A DNA stretch of 64,000 nucleotides from JBBSEX01 sp038239345 (GTDB taxonomy: Bacteria > Acidobacteriota > Terriglobia > Bryobacterales > Bryobacteraceae), in NCBI GenBank assembly GCA_038239345.1, contig JBBSEX010000001.1, forward strand, positions 434,001 through 498,000. Reading direction: 5' to 3'. Numbering within the stretch: position 1 is the stretch's first letter; each line of letters begins with the position of its first letter. The position numbers and the translations under genes are program-made. The notes under the pieces are model-generated. The model searched no databases. It saw only the letters and a program-made list of their open reading frames with translations, and was not told where the DNA came from. Shown one piece after another: positions 44,910 through 53,826 of the stretch.

Positions 44910-45233
44910 GTGCCTAAAGTTACCTTTGTCAATTTCGATAAGACCGTGGAGTTTGAGTCCGGCAAATTGCCTTATGCCGAGCACGGCAATCGCGAATCCG
45001 TGTTGGATGTAGCTCTCAATTTCGGCATTCCGTTAGAACACGTTTGCGGCGGAAATTGCTCCTGCACCACGTGCCATATCATCGTGAAGAGCGGCGCTGA
45101 GAATCTTTCGCCGATTGAGGAGTATGAAGCCGATACCGTCGAGATGGCGGTGGGCCTGACACTGCACTCGCGACTAGGATGCCAGGCGATCGTCCGCGGC
45201 GATGTAGTCATCGAGATCCCGCCAGAGGCCTGA
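44910..45233 (+). CDS. 2Fe-2S ferredoxin, Isc type (copy 2)
   Basis: 107 residues from GTG 44910, the usual length for the family. LEHVCGGNCSCTTCHII and SRLGCQAI give four cluster cysteines. It is clearly a tandem duplicate of the gene 27 bases upstream, with the same first 25 residues apart from a few changes, but diverged afterwards. The two may have different potentials or partners. There is no clear ribosome site, so translation may depend on the upstream gene. Ends six bases before a convergent lipoprotein gene. Confidence 0.93.
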   Translation: MPKVTFVNFDKTVEFESGKLPYAEHGNRESVLDVALNFGIPLEHVCGGNCSCTTCHIIVKSGAENLSPIEEYEADTVEMAVGLTLHSRLGCQAIVRGDVVIEIPPEA

Positions 45234-45238
45234 CGGAA

Positions 45239-46132
45239 CTACTTTCCGAAGGTGGCTAGAAAGCGATCGACAAGATCGTCCGGCAAGTCGATATTTAAAT
45301 TCACCTTCTGATCTTGCTGCGTGACTTTGATGCTATCGTAGACGCGCAGAAGATCGTCCTGGCCTGGCTTTGTGCTGAGGCGGCCGACGCCGATCAACCC
45401 GCGCAGCGCGTCGTGAACCTTCTTTGCGCCATCGGAATCCCGGCACGACGCGATGCCTACCAACCTCACACCGCTACGCAGATCGGCACTGAGAGACCCT
45501 CTATCCAGGGCACGGGCGAATTGATTCAGATTCCCGAGGTTGCTGTTCTCTGGAAATCCGAACCCCACTCCGCCCGCGAAGACCGCCCAGAACTGGCTCT
45601 CCTTCGGCACAGTCTTGATCTGATCGAGCAGCGCCTGGGGGATCCCGCGCGACTTTTGCCGCTCGTCGATAATTTTTTTGAGATAGGCGGTGGATCCGCC
45701 CACCGCTGTTGAGGGGCTGATGAAAACCACGGCGTTCCGTTCGTCGCCATACATCACGAAGCCGTTATAAGACGAGCGTGTCACGCCTTCGCCTTCCAGC
45801 TTCGGTTCCATATCCGATCCGAATTTTCCGCGGGCCATCAACGCGCCATCTTTACCATTACTGCAAAAGAGTAGTTCCCAAATGTCCTTGCGAGGATCGA
45901 CGCCGGTCTTCTTGGCGAACTCGTCCAGTTGACTGAGCGGAAGCTTCGCGACGTGCTTTTGATACACAGGGGTCGCTTGTAATTTTTCGACGCGCGTACC
46001 GATTAGGTAAGTTGTGTCGGCCGGGACCAGAGTCGCCAGCGCGGGGTCCACTGCAACGACCGCCTTATCTTCTTTAGAACGGCATCCAACCAGAGCGCCT
46101 AGAAAGCAAAATAGGATCAGGCTTCGTAGCAC
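45239..46132 (-). CDS. Lipoprotein of unknown function, linked to an ABC transporter
   Basis: The start GTG 46132 overlaps the permease stop as TAGTG and gives the lipoprotein signal MLRSLILFCFLGALVGC, with Cys17 the lipidated residue; a longer frame would bury it. The 297-residue product has two similar-looking alpha/beta segments but no enzymatic motif I recognise. Beginning DPALATLVPADTTYLIGTRV it resembles substrate-free 'DUF3352-like' secreted proteins of this phylum. Being coupled to an ABC-2 exporter, it may be an accessory or cargo of it (inference). Confidence 0.75.
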   Translation of the reverse strand: MLRSLILFCFLGALVGCRSKEDKAVVAVDPALATLVPADTTYLIGTRVEKLQATPVYQKHVAKLPLSQLDEFAKKTGVDPRKDIWELLFCSNGKDGALMARGKFGSDMEPKLEGEGVTRSSYNGFVMYGDERNAVVFISPSTAVGGSTAYLKKIIDERQKSRGIPQALLDQIKTVPKESQFWAVFAGGVGFGFPENSNLGNLNQFARALDRGSLSADLRSGVRLVGIASCRDSDGAKKVHDALRGLIGVGRLSTKPGQDDLLRVYDSIKVTQQDQKVNLNIDLPDDLVDRFLATFGK

Positions 46133-46959
46133 TAGAAATCTCTCCTCGCAAATAGAGCCAGGGCCGCGGCCAGAACGACTCCGGCGAATAAGGCCGAACT
46201 CCAAACGGGCATCCAACTGTCCACGCCCTTCTGCGTAATAATATTCAGTGTCATCCTGCCAACGTCATATGTCTTCGGGAGCACATAATAGAGCGCTTTC
46301 CAGAGTGTGCGCGACCATTCGGACGACAGCAGTTTCACCATCGTATCCTTCTGCGCCAGAATGATTCCGATGATCATCAAGCCAACGGTGATCATAGTGG
46401 CCAGCGCGGCGCTATCCCAAAGAACGCCGATCAATACGACGACGCTAAGCAGGACCGCGAAACTGAAGACCGTGGTCACGATAGATATCAAAAACTCCGG
46501 ACCCCAAATCCCTGTCTTGATTCCGAAGACGATCCAGATACCCAGCACCAGGAAGGTGGCGTTCGCGGCGACGACGAGGATGTTCCCCAGAAAGCGGCCG
46601 AGCAATATATGGGTTCTTGAAACCGGTTTCGATAACAGTAACTCAATGCGTCCAGGTTCAAGCACGCTGGGAATCAAACCCGCCGATGCGAATACCGCAA
46701 GGAACATTCCCCAGCTGTAGAGGAAGGTAGCGATGCCGCCGTAGACGTTAGTCACCAGCTTGTGTACGTCGGTACGATCGCCGGTTTGCATTCCGAAAAG
46801 GCTGATCGTAGCTGTGGCGCCGGCCACGATGTCGATACGCATCAACAGCAGAAAGAAAAGGATGAGGATGGCCGAAAGCCCAAATAATCCCCAGAATATC
46901 TTACGCGCCAGAGCTTCGCGGAAGGTGTCACGGACCAGAGCCTCGGTTGCGATGAACAT
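46132..46959 (-). CDS. ABC-2 type transporter permease
   Basis: 275 residues with six membrane helices, layout as in NosY/gliding-type ABC-2 permeases: EALVRDTFREALARKIFWGL at the N-terminus, then LEPGRIELLLSKPVSRTHILLG, the characteristic permease motif. It starts at the last base of the ATPase gene's stop and ends overlapping the lipoprotein start. With the ATPase it should form an exporter, cargo unknown. Confidence 0.9.
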   Translation of the reverse strand: MFIATEALVRDTFREALARKIFWGLFGLSAILILFFLLLMRIDIVAGATATISLFGMQTGDRTDVHKLVTNVYGGIATFLYSWGMFLAVFASAGLIPSVLEPGRIELLLSKPVSRTHILLGRFLGNILVVAANATFLVLGIWIVFGIKTGIWGPEFLISIVTTVFSFAVLLSVVVLIGVLWDSAALATMITVGLMIIGIILAQKDTMVKLLSSEWSRTLWKALYYVLPKTYDVGRMTLNIITQKGVDSWMPVWSSALFAGVVLAAALALFARRDF

Positions 46960-47888
46960 TACCCTTCCACCGTTTTCACGAAGATTTCTTCCAGCGTACT
47001 GGTGGTCGGGACAAGCGCTTCTACATCGCAGCGCTGCGCGCGCAGCAGATCGATTGCGGCGTTGGCGTCTTCGCGGCTGGTGAAGAGAAAATCGATCAGG
47101 TGATCGCGGGCCGCGGCAGATACGGAACGCGCGCTGATCTCGGCGCGAAGTGAGTCTGAAAGCTCACCGGCTGTCAGCCGATAACCCTTACCGGCCGTCA
47201 AGTCATGAACTTTCCCGGCCAAGGCGACCTTGCCCTTATTGATAATGGCAACGTATTCACAGAAGACTTCCACTTCCGCGAGTTGGTGCGAGTTGATGAA
47301 GATAGTGACGCCCTTTTCCTGAAGAGACTGCAGAATTTCTCGGATGTGACGGCGGCCGACAGGATCGACTCCGTCAGTGGGTTCATCGAGAATCAGGAGC
47401 GACGGCGAGTGCAGCAGCGCCTGCGCCAAGCCAACCCGCTGGAGCATTCCTTTGGAATATTTGCCCAGCCGCACGCTGGACCATTTGGGATCGAGACCGA
47501 CCAGATCAAGCAGTTCGGGAATTTTCTTTTTACGCACGGCGGAATCGAGACCGGACAGGGCACCATAAAAATCGAGCATTCCGGCACCGGTGAAGTAGGT
47601 AGGAAATCGGTGGTTCTCGGGAAGATAGCCGATCGGACGGCGTGCCTCTGGCTCAGTGGCATCCCGGCCGAAAATTCTCGCGCTGCCCTGCGTGGCATGC
47701 ACGGCGGAGAGCAAAATCTTGACCGTGGTAGTCTTGCCCGCGCCGTTCGGTCCAAGTAGACCAAAGGCCGTGCCACGGGGGGCTTGGATCGTAATACCAT
47801 CCACGGCGCGCACCTCTCGCCGCGACCAGCGAGAACGATATACCTTTACGAGTTGGTCAGTTTCTACGGCGTAGTCGGAAGAGGACAC
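46959..47888 (-). CDS. ABC transporter ATP-binding protein
   Basis: 309 residues from a GTG start at 47888. Walker A is GPNGAGKTTT, the Q-loop is in GYLPENHRFP, the signature is LGKYSKGMLQRVGLAQALLH, and Walker B is LLILDEPTDGVDP, followed by a conserved His in INSHQL. The C-terminal 80 residues form the extra domain of ABC-2 drug/NosF-like ATPases. It energises the permease encoded next. First gene of a three-gene operon. Confidence 0.94.
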   Translation of the reverse strand: MSSSDYAVETDQLVKVYRSRWSRREVRAVDGITIQAPRGTAFGLLGPNGAGKTTTVKILLSAVHATQGSARIFGRDATEPEARRPIGYLPENHRFPTYFTGAGMLDFYGALSGLDSAVRKKKIPELLDLVGLDPKWSSVRLGKYSKGMLQRVGLAQALLHSPSLLILDEPTDGVDPVGRRHIREILQSLQEKGVTIFINSHQLAEVEVFCEYVAIINKGKVALAGKVHDLTAGKGYRLTAGELSDSLRAEISARSVSAAARDHLIDFLFTSREDANAAIDLLRAQRCDVEALVPTTSTLEEIFVKTVEG

Positions 47889-47927
47889 TCTGTAACCTGA
47901 TACGAAGGTGGGGCGCGCGCCGTTCGA

Positions 47928-48730
47928 TCAACTCTTCGGATCGAAGACTTCTTCGAGTGTCTTGGCGTCTACAAAGTTAACCGCCCATTGCTCGATAGAC
48001 TGCGTTAACGCGTTGTCGATGCGGTCGGCAACCCAAGCTGGGAGGGGAAAGAAGCGCCGTTCCATCTGCCTTGAGAGGACTGTTCGTTCGCCGGTGAGTT
48101 GACCTTTCTCGTACAATCGACGAAGAACTTTGTTCTCCATGGGATCGATGATGGCCGGCATGTTTCGCTCCTCTTGCTCGACTAACTCTTCCAAACCACG
48201 TAAATCCGATACTACCAAAAGCTTTGCCCAGGCTTGTACACGTCCCGCTCGATCCAGGCCGGCGAGGCGCTTGACAATTTGCCGAAGAAGCTTCTTCGAT
48301 CAAGTCTTTCCTGTCAAAATCGCAAGAAATGTTGTCCTCGATAGAGGCGCTCGCTAATAGACGTTGCCCGTCGAGGTCACGGATGTTCACCAGCCGATAC
48401 TTGTAATCGAGTACGCCGTCGACGCGCTTCGAATCCTGCATCCTTATGGGCTCATTGCCCACGTACACTACTTGCTGAACGGGATTTCAGAGTACTGACC
48501 GCTAAACAGGACGAAGTATTCCAACATCCTCCGCGCCATTTGCGGATCGTTGGTGGTCTGCAACTCCAGTTGATACAAACGCCCATCTTCAAGACGCGCC
48601 AGCATATCAACGCGCGGGTGGGAGGGCTTGGCAACTTCAACGTTCAGCCATTCGCGGACTGGTGCGCCCGCCAGCGCCTCAGGCAATCGCGACGGCCTGA
48701 AAACTCTTTCAGAATGCTGTCGAATTTTAT
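47928..48730 (-). pseudogene. Decayed Rpn/PD-(D/E)XK-type recombination-promoting nuclease-like gene
   Basis: Segments in several minus-strand frames join into one protein of the Rpn/DUF4351-like group: IKFDSILKEF, EALAGAPVREWLNVEVAKPS, VDMLARLEDGRLYQLELQT, VVYVGNEPIRMQDSKRVDG and LDRAGRVQAWAKLLVVSDLRG up to FDPKS. Lesions seen: ATA at 48730-48728 where ATG is expected six bases after GGAGG; a frameshift at 48686-48700; a one-base loss near 48480 leading to TAG; an extra base near 48325-48332; and TGA at 48302-48300. Members are often mobile and present in multiple copies, so a degraded insertion is likely. Open pieces of 72-163 codons are not genes. Confidence 0.8.
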
Positions 48731-48755
48731 GGCGGGCCTCCGCGCGCGCTCTGTA

Positions 48756-49613
48756 TCAGGCGGCCGACAGTCCGCGCAAATTCCAACCGCAGATTGTACT
48801 CGCTTCCAACTTGTTCCCTGCCGGCCCCGGCCAGTGAGTTTCCAAACTCAGGTAACCGTGGTAGCCGTCTTTAAGCAACGCCGCGATTTGCCCCTTCCAA
48901 TCCACGACGCGAGTGCCTAGTGGCCCCCAGATTGGCATATGCCCTTCCATGTGGCAATCTTTGGCGTGAACGTGCACGATCCGGTTTACGGGTAGAGACC
49001 GGTAGCCGTCGGGGAATGGAGTTTCTCCGCCGACGAGTGCGTTCGCCGGATCCCACACCAGCTTTAAGTTTGGATGGGTGACGGCCGCCAGAGCGACCGC
49101 ACTTTCGGCACCGGTCCCAATGTTACAGGCATGCTCGTTTTCCAGACCAATAATCACGCCCTCTTTGGCAGCCATAGCGGCGAGAGCCCCGAGAGCCCCA
49201 ACCACCTGATCGAAACATCGATCGGGTTCAACCGTTCGCCAGTATGAGAAGACGCGGATAATCTTCGCGCCGGTCATCCTCGCGATTTCGAACGCGCGCT
49301 GCGTCAGTCGCGGCTGATCCTCGAATGTATGTTTGGATGCGAAAACATCCTGCTGAAATCGCGTGTCCACTTCATACCCTGGCAAGACGCACTTCAGCAG
49401 CGGTGAAGCGATGGAAATCACGGCCATGTCCCTCGCCAGAACCATATCTGTCGCCCGGCGAACCTCCTCGTCCGAAAGATCCATGATGTTCTTGCCCCAT
49501 ACGACGCGTAGTTCTGCGCCAGTCATGCCAATGGCCGCCATCGCGTTGAGAGCGATTTCTAAATCTGGAGAAAATTCGTCAGTGATTGCGCCAATCGGGA
49601 GACGGGGCGTCAT
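48756..49613 (-). CDS. Sugar phosphate isomerase/epimerase family TIM-barrel protein
   Basis: 285 residues of the xylose isomerase-like TIM-barrel type (AP endonuclease 2 superfamily). Metal ligands are recognisable: Glu in IIGLENEHAC, Asp in LVWDPANAL, His in IVHVHAKDCH and Glu in YLSLETHW. It should isomerise or epimerise a sugar or related polyol using a divalent metal. It overlaps the DsrE-like gene by four bases (ATGA) and is the last gene of a three-gene operon. Substrate is unknown. Confidence 0.85.
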   Translation of the reverse strand: MTPRLPIGAITDEFSPDLEIALNAMAAIGMTGAELRVVWGKNIMDLSDEEVRRATDMVLARDMAVISIASPLLKCVLPGYEVDTRFQQDVFASKHTFEDQPRLTQRAFEIARMTGAKIIRVFSYWRTVEPDRCFDQVVGALGALAAMAAKEGVIIGLENEHACNIGTGAESAVALAAVTHPNLKLVWDPANALVGGETPFPDGYRSLPVNRIVHVHAKDCHMEGHMPIWGPLGTRVVDWKGQIAALLKDGYHGYLSLETHWPGPAGNKLEASTICGWNLRGLSAA

Positions 49614-49948
49614 AGCGTAATGATTTGGTCGGGCATGTTCCCCGACAGCGCTTTGTAAAGGTCGGGAAAACAGCCGATGGGCACATCGTCGAAAAGCTTG
49701 TCGGCGATCTCGCGCTCATAGCAGCATTGATCGCAACCCATCAGCAGCATTCCCGATTTCTTCGCGACATTCACTAACCGCTCGCCTATCGGATTTCCCT
49801 TTTGCAGCACGTAGCAGTTGTCTTCGAAAAAGAACATGCCAACCACGTCGACTCCATGCCGCCCTTCTTCCAACTGTGGAAGGATCATCTTGCCGAGTTT
49901 GTAGGAAACGGTGTGCCCTTGCGTCGAAAATATATACGCTACCTTCAT
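49610..49948 (-). CDS. DsrE-like small cysteine-rich protein
   Basis: 112 residues of DsrE/DsrF-like fold: KVAYIFSTQGHTVSYKLGKM, VVGMFFFEDNCYVL, GMLLMGCDQCCYEREIA and VPIGCFPDLY. Cysteines are at 45, 72, 75, 76 and 93; the CxxCC group could carry sulfur or a metal. I recall a DsrE-related family called SaoD with this pattern, but cannot check it. It overlaps both neighbours by four bases, lying between an IscU-like gene and a TIM-barrel gene. A sulfur- or metal-relay role is inferred. Confidence 0.7.
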   Translation of the reverse strand: MKVAYIFSTQGHTVSYKLGKMILPQLEEGRHGVDVVGMFFFEDNCYVLQKGNPIGERLVNVAKKSGMLLMGCDQCCYEREIADKLFDDVPIGCFPDLYKALSGNMPDQIITL

Positions 49949-50283
49949 AATGATTCGTCCAGTGTAGCGTGGAAGGCACGGATGACAAGATGACTCCTAT
50001 CGCGGCGCCACTTGGGAATTTCAGGATGCAAAGCTAATAAAGTATCGGCCGATATTTTCCGGCAGTCGTGCGGCGTGGAACCGGCGGCCAGCTCCGCCAG
50101 ATGTTCGCACAGCGCCACCAGAGTTAAACAAGATGTGCATTGATAACTGACCGCGTCTACCCGGCCGCAGCGAAACATTACCGAGAAAGCCGCGCAGTTG
50201 CCATCGGCGTCGAAAACCCGAGTTCCGACGGTTGCGATCGTGCGATGCAGCGCCTGTTGAAAATAATCGTAAACGGATCTCAC
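49945..50283 (-). CDS. IscU/NifU-N-like iron-sulfur scaffold-type protein
   Basis: GTG 50283 stands six bases after AAGGGG, so I choose it over the longer open frame; this gives 112 residues. The sequence TIATVGTRVFDADGNCAAF, YQCTSCLTLVALCEHLAE and KISADTLLALHP...KWRRDR follows the IscU/NifU N-domain layout (core VxDxxFxxxGCxxxxAxxxxL then a helix pair). Cysteines at 30, 39, 49, 52, 59 and 74 do not exactly match the canonical Cys37/63/106 set, so scaffold chemistry is uncertain. First gene of a coupled operon with a DsrE-like gene, divergent from recO. Confidence 0.6.
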   Translation of the reverse strand: MRSVYDYFQQALHRTIATVGTRVFDADGNCAAFSVMFRCGRVDAVSYQCTSCLTLVALCEHLAELAAGSTPHDCRKISADTLLALHPEIPKWRRDRSHLVIRAFHATLDESL

Positions 50284-50350
50284 AATTGACCCCTTTTTAG
50301 CGTAGCAAAGGCGCCCTGTGCTAACCTGATTGCTTGCGCCGGTTAACACT

Positions 50351-50986
50351 ATGCCGGCCCGGGTAAGTGAAGCTTTCATCCTGCGTACCTATCCGCTTAG
50401 GGAAGCAGACCTCATAGTTAGTTTCCTGAGCCGGGATCAAGGTAAATTGCGCGGTGTGGCACGCCGGGCGCGCCGGCCGAAGAGCACGTTCGGCTCAGGT
50501 TTAGAACGATTATCTTACGTAAAGTTCTCATATTTTCAGCGGGAAAATCGGGAGTTAGTAAATCTGGATTCCTGTGAGTTAGTGCAGTCGCAGTTTGGAT
50601 TATTAGGCGATTACGCCGCCGGAGTTGCACTGGATTATCTGTCGGAAGTATGCGATCAACTGCTTCCCCCAGGTGAGCCAAGTGAGCGTTTTTTCCGTCT
50701 GCTGATTGCAGTTTTGGAAGACCTCCACGTCGAGGGCAACGTATGGAAGGCGATCAATTATTTCACGCTCTGGGCGGTGCGGCTTTCCGGATTTTTGCCT
50801 GAGCTGCGAGTAAAGCCGGAGTCGATTATTATTGCCGCGGAAATCTTCCGCTACCCGGTGAGCCAACTCCCGGAACGAGAGTGGACCAAGGCGACCGCCG
50901 CCGATCTACGGCGGTTTCTGATCCGCCAAATCGAAGAGCATGTGGAGCGCAGACTGATTACCGTACCGGTGTTGGAAGCAATTTAA
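50351..50986 (+). CDS. recO: DNA repair protein RecO
   Basis: ATG 50351 gives MPARVSEAFILRTYPLREAD, matching the RecO OB-fold start; 211 residues. Motifs SFLSRDQGKLRGVARRARRPKS and SGLERLSYVKFSYFQR are typical, followed by the helical domain. The usual C-terminal zinc-binding cysteines of many RecO proteins are absent and the protein is about 30 residues shorter than those. It loads RecA with RecR on SSB-coated DNA. The stop overlaps the glyQ start (TAATG). Confidence 0.88.
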   Translation: MPARVSEAFILRTYPLREADLIVSFLSRDQGKLRGVARRARRPKSTFGSGLERLSYVKFSYFQRENRELVNLDSCELVQSQFGLLGDYAAGVALDYLSEVCDQLLPPGEPSERFFRLLIAVLEDLHVEGNVWKAINYFTLWAVRLSGFLPELRVKPESIIIAAEIFRYPVSQLPEREWTKATAADLRRFLIRQIEEHVERRLITVPVLEAI

Positions 50987-51873
50987 TGGACTCGTTTCAA
51001 CAAACTCTTTTCAAGCTGAAGAACTTCTGGTCTGAGCGGGGCTGCATCATTCAGGAACCGTACGATATTGAAGTTGGCGCCGGAACGATGTGTCCGGAAA
51101 CATTTCTCCGCGTTTTGGGTCCGAACCCCTATCGCGTGGCATATGTGCAACCCAGCCGCCGGCCCGCCGACGGACGCTATGGCGAGAATCCTAATCGCCT
51201 GTTTAAGCATCAGCAGTTGCAAGTGATCCTCAAGCCGTCGCCAAAGGACGTTCTGGATCAGTACCTGGCCAGTTTGCAGGCGATTGGCATCGATCTTCGC
51301 AAGCACGATATCAAGTTCGAAGAAGACAATTGGGAAGCGCCGACACTGGGGGCATGGGGCATCGGCTGGCAGGTGATGCTGGACGGTTTGGAGATTACGC
51401 AGTTCACCTATTTCCAGCAGTGCGGCGGAATCGATTTGGAACTTGTGCCGGCGGAGATCACTTATGGTTTGGAGCGTCTGGTTGCCTTTCTGCAAGAGAA
51501 GGACAGCCTCTACGACATTCAATGGACGCCCGGTGTCTCGTATAGAGATGTGCGATTTAAGGATGAGCTGCAAGGCTCGGTTTACAATTTCGAGTTAGCG
51601 GACGTGGGTACTCTGTGGACACTTTTTGGACTCTACGAAAAAGAGGGCCAGCGCTTGTTGGACCTTTATCCGAAGTATCCGGACAAGGAACGTTTCCCGG
51701 TATTGCCGACTTACGAACAGGTCTTGAAATGTTCTAACCTGTTCAACCTGCTGGATGCCCGCGGAGCGATCAGCGTTACGGAACGCGTGGGCATGATTAG
51801 GCGGGTGCGCAAGCTGGCTGTTGGCGTCGCGCAAATCTGGGTGGATCAGCAGCAATTCGGAGTGGCGGCATGA
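50986..51873 (+). CDS. glyQ: Glycyl-tRNA synthetase alpha subunit
   Basis: ATG 50986 overlaps the recO stop and yields a 295-residue protein of standard length; a longer in-frame start is rejected. The class II core is clear: SFQQTLFKLKNFWSERGCII, EVGAGTMCPETFLRVLGP and QPSRRPADGRYGENPNR, with TYFQQCGGIDLELVP. It forms the alpha2beta2 bacterial GlyRS with glyS next to it, starting by ATGA overlap. Confidence 0.97.
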   Translation: MDSFQQTLFKLKNFWSERGCIIQEPYDIEVGAGTMCPETFLRVLGPNPYRVAYVQPSRRPADGRYGENPNRLFKHQQLQVILKPSPKDVLDQYLASLQAIGIDLRKHDIKFEEDNWEAPTLGAWGIGWQVMLDGLEITQFTYFQQCGGIDLELVPAEITYGLERLVAFLQEKDSLYDIQWTPGVSYRDVRFKDELQGSVYNFELADVGTLWTLFGLYEKEGQRLLDLYPKYPDKERFPVLPTYEQVLKCSNLFNLLDARGAISVTERVGMIRRVRKLAVGVAQIWVDQQQFGVAA

Positions 51874-53816
51874 GCCTCCCGTTCCTACTTGAAATTGGAG
51901 CTGAAGAAATTCCCGATTGGATGATCGTTCCCGCGCTGAGCAATTTGCGCGAACTCTTCCAGCAGGTTCTGAGCGAACACAAGCTGGGAGGTTCGGTTAC
52001 CTGGGTGGATGCGACGCCGCGACGTTTGGTTTTACGCGCCGATAACCTGATTGATCGCCAGAGTGACACGGAAGAACTCGTGTTAGGTCCCCCGAAATCG
52101 GCGGGGGTCGGGGCGGCCGGCGGCTTCGCGAAAAAGAACGGCATTACAGTGGACATGCTGGGTACGGAGGTGAACGCGAAGGGTGAGTACTTCAGCTTTC
52201 GCAAGAAGGTCTCCGGACGCTTGACTAGCGAGATCCTAGCGGAACAAATTCCCCATATCATTCAAAAGATTTATTTTCCGAAGGCGATGTATTGGACGGG
52301 CAAGGGTGGTCCGCGCTTCATCCGGCCGATTCGCTGGATGGTGGCGCTGTTGGGCGATGCTGTTGTTCGCTTCGAACTTGCGGGTGTCGAGTCAAGCACT
52401 GTCACGGCGGGGCATCGGATACTCGGGCGGGCGCAGGTGCCTGTCACCATCGATACGTTCGAAGCGCAGCTCAGAGAAAACGGAGTCCTCCTGCACGCCG
52501 AGGAGCGCCGGCGGAAAATCGAGTCGGAGATCGCGTCCTTCAAGGCGATTGTACATAGCGATGCAAGGCTGCTGGAGACGCTGACTTACATCACCGAATG
52601 GCCTACGGCGATTCTGGGGGGCTTCGATCCGCAATATCTGGCGCTGCCCAGTGAAGTTCTGGTGACGGTGATGCGCCATCATCAAAAATACTTTTCCGTC
52701 GACGATGCCGAAGGCAAGCTGGCGCCGCATTTTATTGCGGTAATGAATACGGACTCCGATCCCGATGGGCTGGTCCGCACGGGCAATGAACGAGTACTGC
52801 GCGCGCGGTTCAACGACGCCCGATTTTTCTGGGATGTCGATCAGCACAAGCCGCTGGTCGATCGTCTGCCCGATCTGGCTAACGTTACGTTCCAGGCCAA
52901 GCTCGGGTCATACCTGGAGAAGACGCATCGTGTGGTGGCGCTTGTGACAGAGCTTGGCGGCGATGCGAATGCACAGCGCGCTGCCTTGCTGGCCAAAGCC
53001 GATTTACCGACGGAGATGGTGAAGGAGTTCACCGATCTGCAGGGTATCGTCGGCGGGCTGTATGCGAAGGCGCAAGGCGAACCGGAAGAAGTCTCGCGGG
53101 CGATTTACGAACACTATAAGCCGCTCAGCATGGACGATTCGATTCCCTCCAGCGCGAACGGCCGCCTGGTTTCGCTGGCCGATAAGTTGGATACGTTGCG
53201 CGGCTGCTTTAGCGTCGGCCTGATTCCCAGTGGGTCGAAAGATCCATTTGCTTTGCGGCGCGCGGCGCAAGGCGTCGTCAAAATTCTTGTCGAAGGGAAA
53301 ATGACGCTTGCGCTTATCGACCTACTCAACGGGAACGAACAACTGGTCGGGTTCTTTGAAGACCGGGTGAAGTTTTATTTCAAAGATACGCGCGGTTTTC
53401 AATATGACGAGGTTGCCGCGACGATGGCTGCCGGGTGGAGTGATCTGGTGGATTTGGAATCGCGTTTGAAGCGAATCCAGCGGGTGCGGCCAACGCCCGA
53501 TTTTGAACCGCTCGCCGCCAGTTTCAAGCGCATCAAGAACATCTTGAAGCAGGCGGAATTTCAAGGTGGCTCATTCAACCCGGATCTGCTTGAAGAAGGG
53601 CCGGAGCGGGATCTGCATGAAGCGATCGAGCAGACTGCGGGTAAGCCGATAGAAGACCGGATTGCTCGATTGCGGCCCAGGGTGGACACCTTCTTCGACA
53701 AAGTTTTGGTGAACGCATCGGATCCCAAGGTCCGCGAAAACCGCCTTACGCTACTGAACAATCTTTTGACCGAATTCTCGACGATTGCCGACTTCTCGGA
53801 AATTGTCACTCACTAA
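51870..53816 (+). CDS. glyS: Glycyl-tRNA synthetase beta subunit
   Basis: 648 residues starting SLPFLLEIGAEEIPDWMI, the standard GlyS start. Signature pieces are PTAILGGFDPQYLALPSEVL, MRHHQKYF and FIAVMNTDSDPDGLVRTGNERVLRARFNDARFF; the HD-like and anticodon-binding regions follow. It is about 40 residues shorter than the E. coli protein, within the family range. It overlaps glyQ by four bases and leads directly into ppdK. Confidence 0.96.
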   Translation: MSLPFLLEIGAEEIPDWMIVPALSNLRELFQQVLSEHKLGGSVTWVDATPRRLVLRADNLIDRQSDTEELVLGPPKSAGVGAAGGFAKKNGITVDMLGTEVNAKGEYFSFRKKVSGRLTSEILAEQIPHIIQKIYFPKAMYWTGKGGPRFIRPIRWMVALLGDAVVRFELAGVESSTVTAGHRILGRAQVPVTIDTFEAQLRENGVLLHAEERRRKIESEIASFKAIVHSDARLLETLTYITEWPTAILGGFDPQYLALPSEVLVTVMRHHQKYFSVDDAEGKLAPHFIAVMNTDSDPDGLVRTGNERVLRARFNDARFFWDVDQHKPLVDRLPDLANVTFQAKLGSYLEKTHRVVALVTELGGDANAQRAALLAKADLPTEMVKEFTDLQGIVGGLYAKAQGEPEEVSRAIYEHYKPLSMDDSIPSSANGRLVSLADKLDTLRGCFSVGLIPSGSKDPFALRRAAQGVVKILVEGKMTLALIDLLNGNEQLVGFFEDRVKFYFKDTRGFQYDEVAATMAAGWSDLVDLESRLKRIQRVRPTPDFEPLAASFKRIKNILKQAEFQGGSFNPDLLEEGPERDLHEAIEQTAGKPIEDRIARLRPRVDTFFDKVLVNASDPKVRENRLTLLNNLLTEFSTIADFSEIVTH

Positions 53817-53826
53817 TGGAGCTTCT

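Noticed and set aside
47977..48468. 163-codon minus-strand frame as a gene
   Set aside because: Only its first third matches the Rpn-type family; the rest is out of frame, so it is a fragment of the pseudogene.
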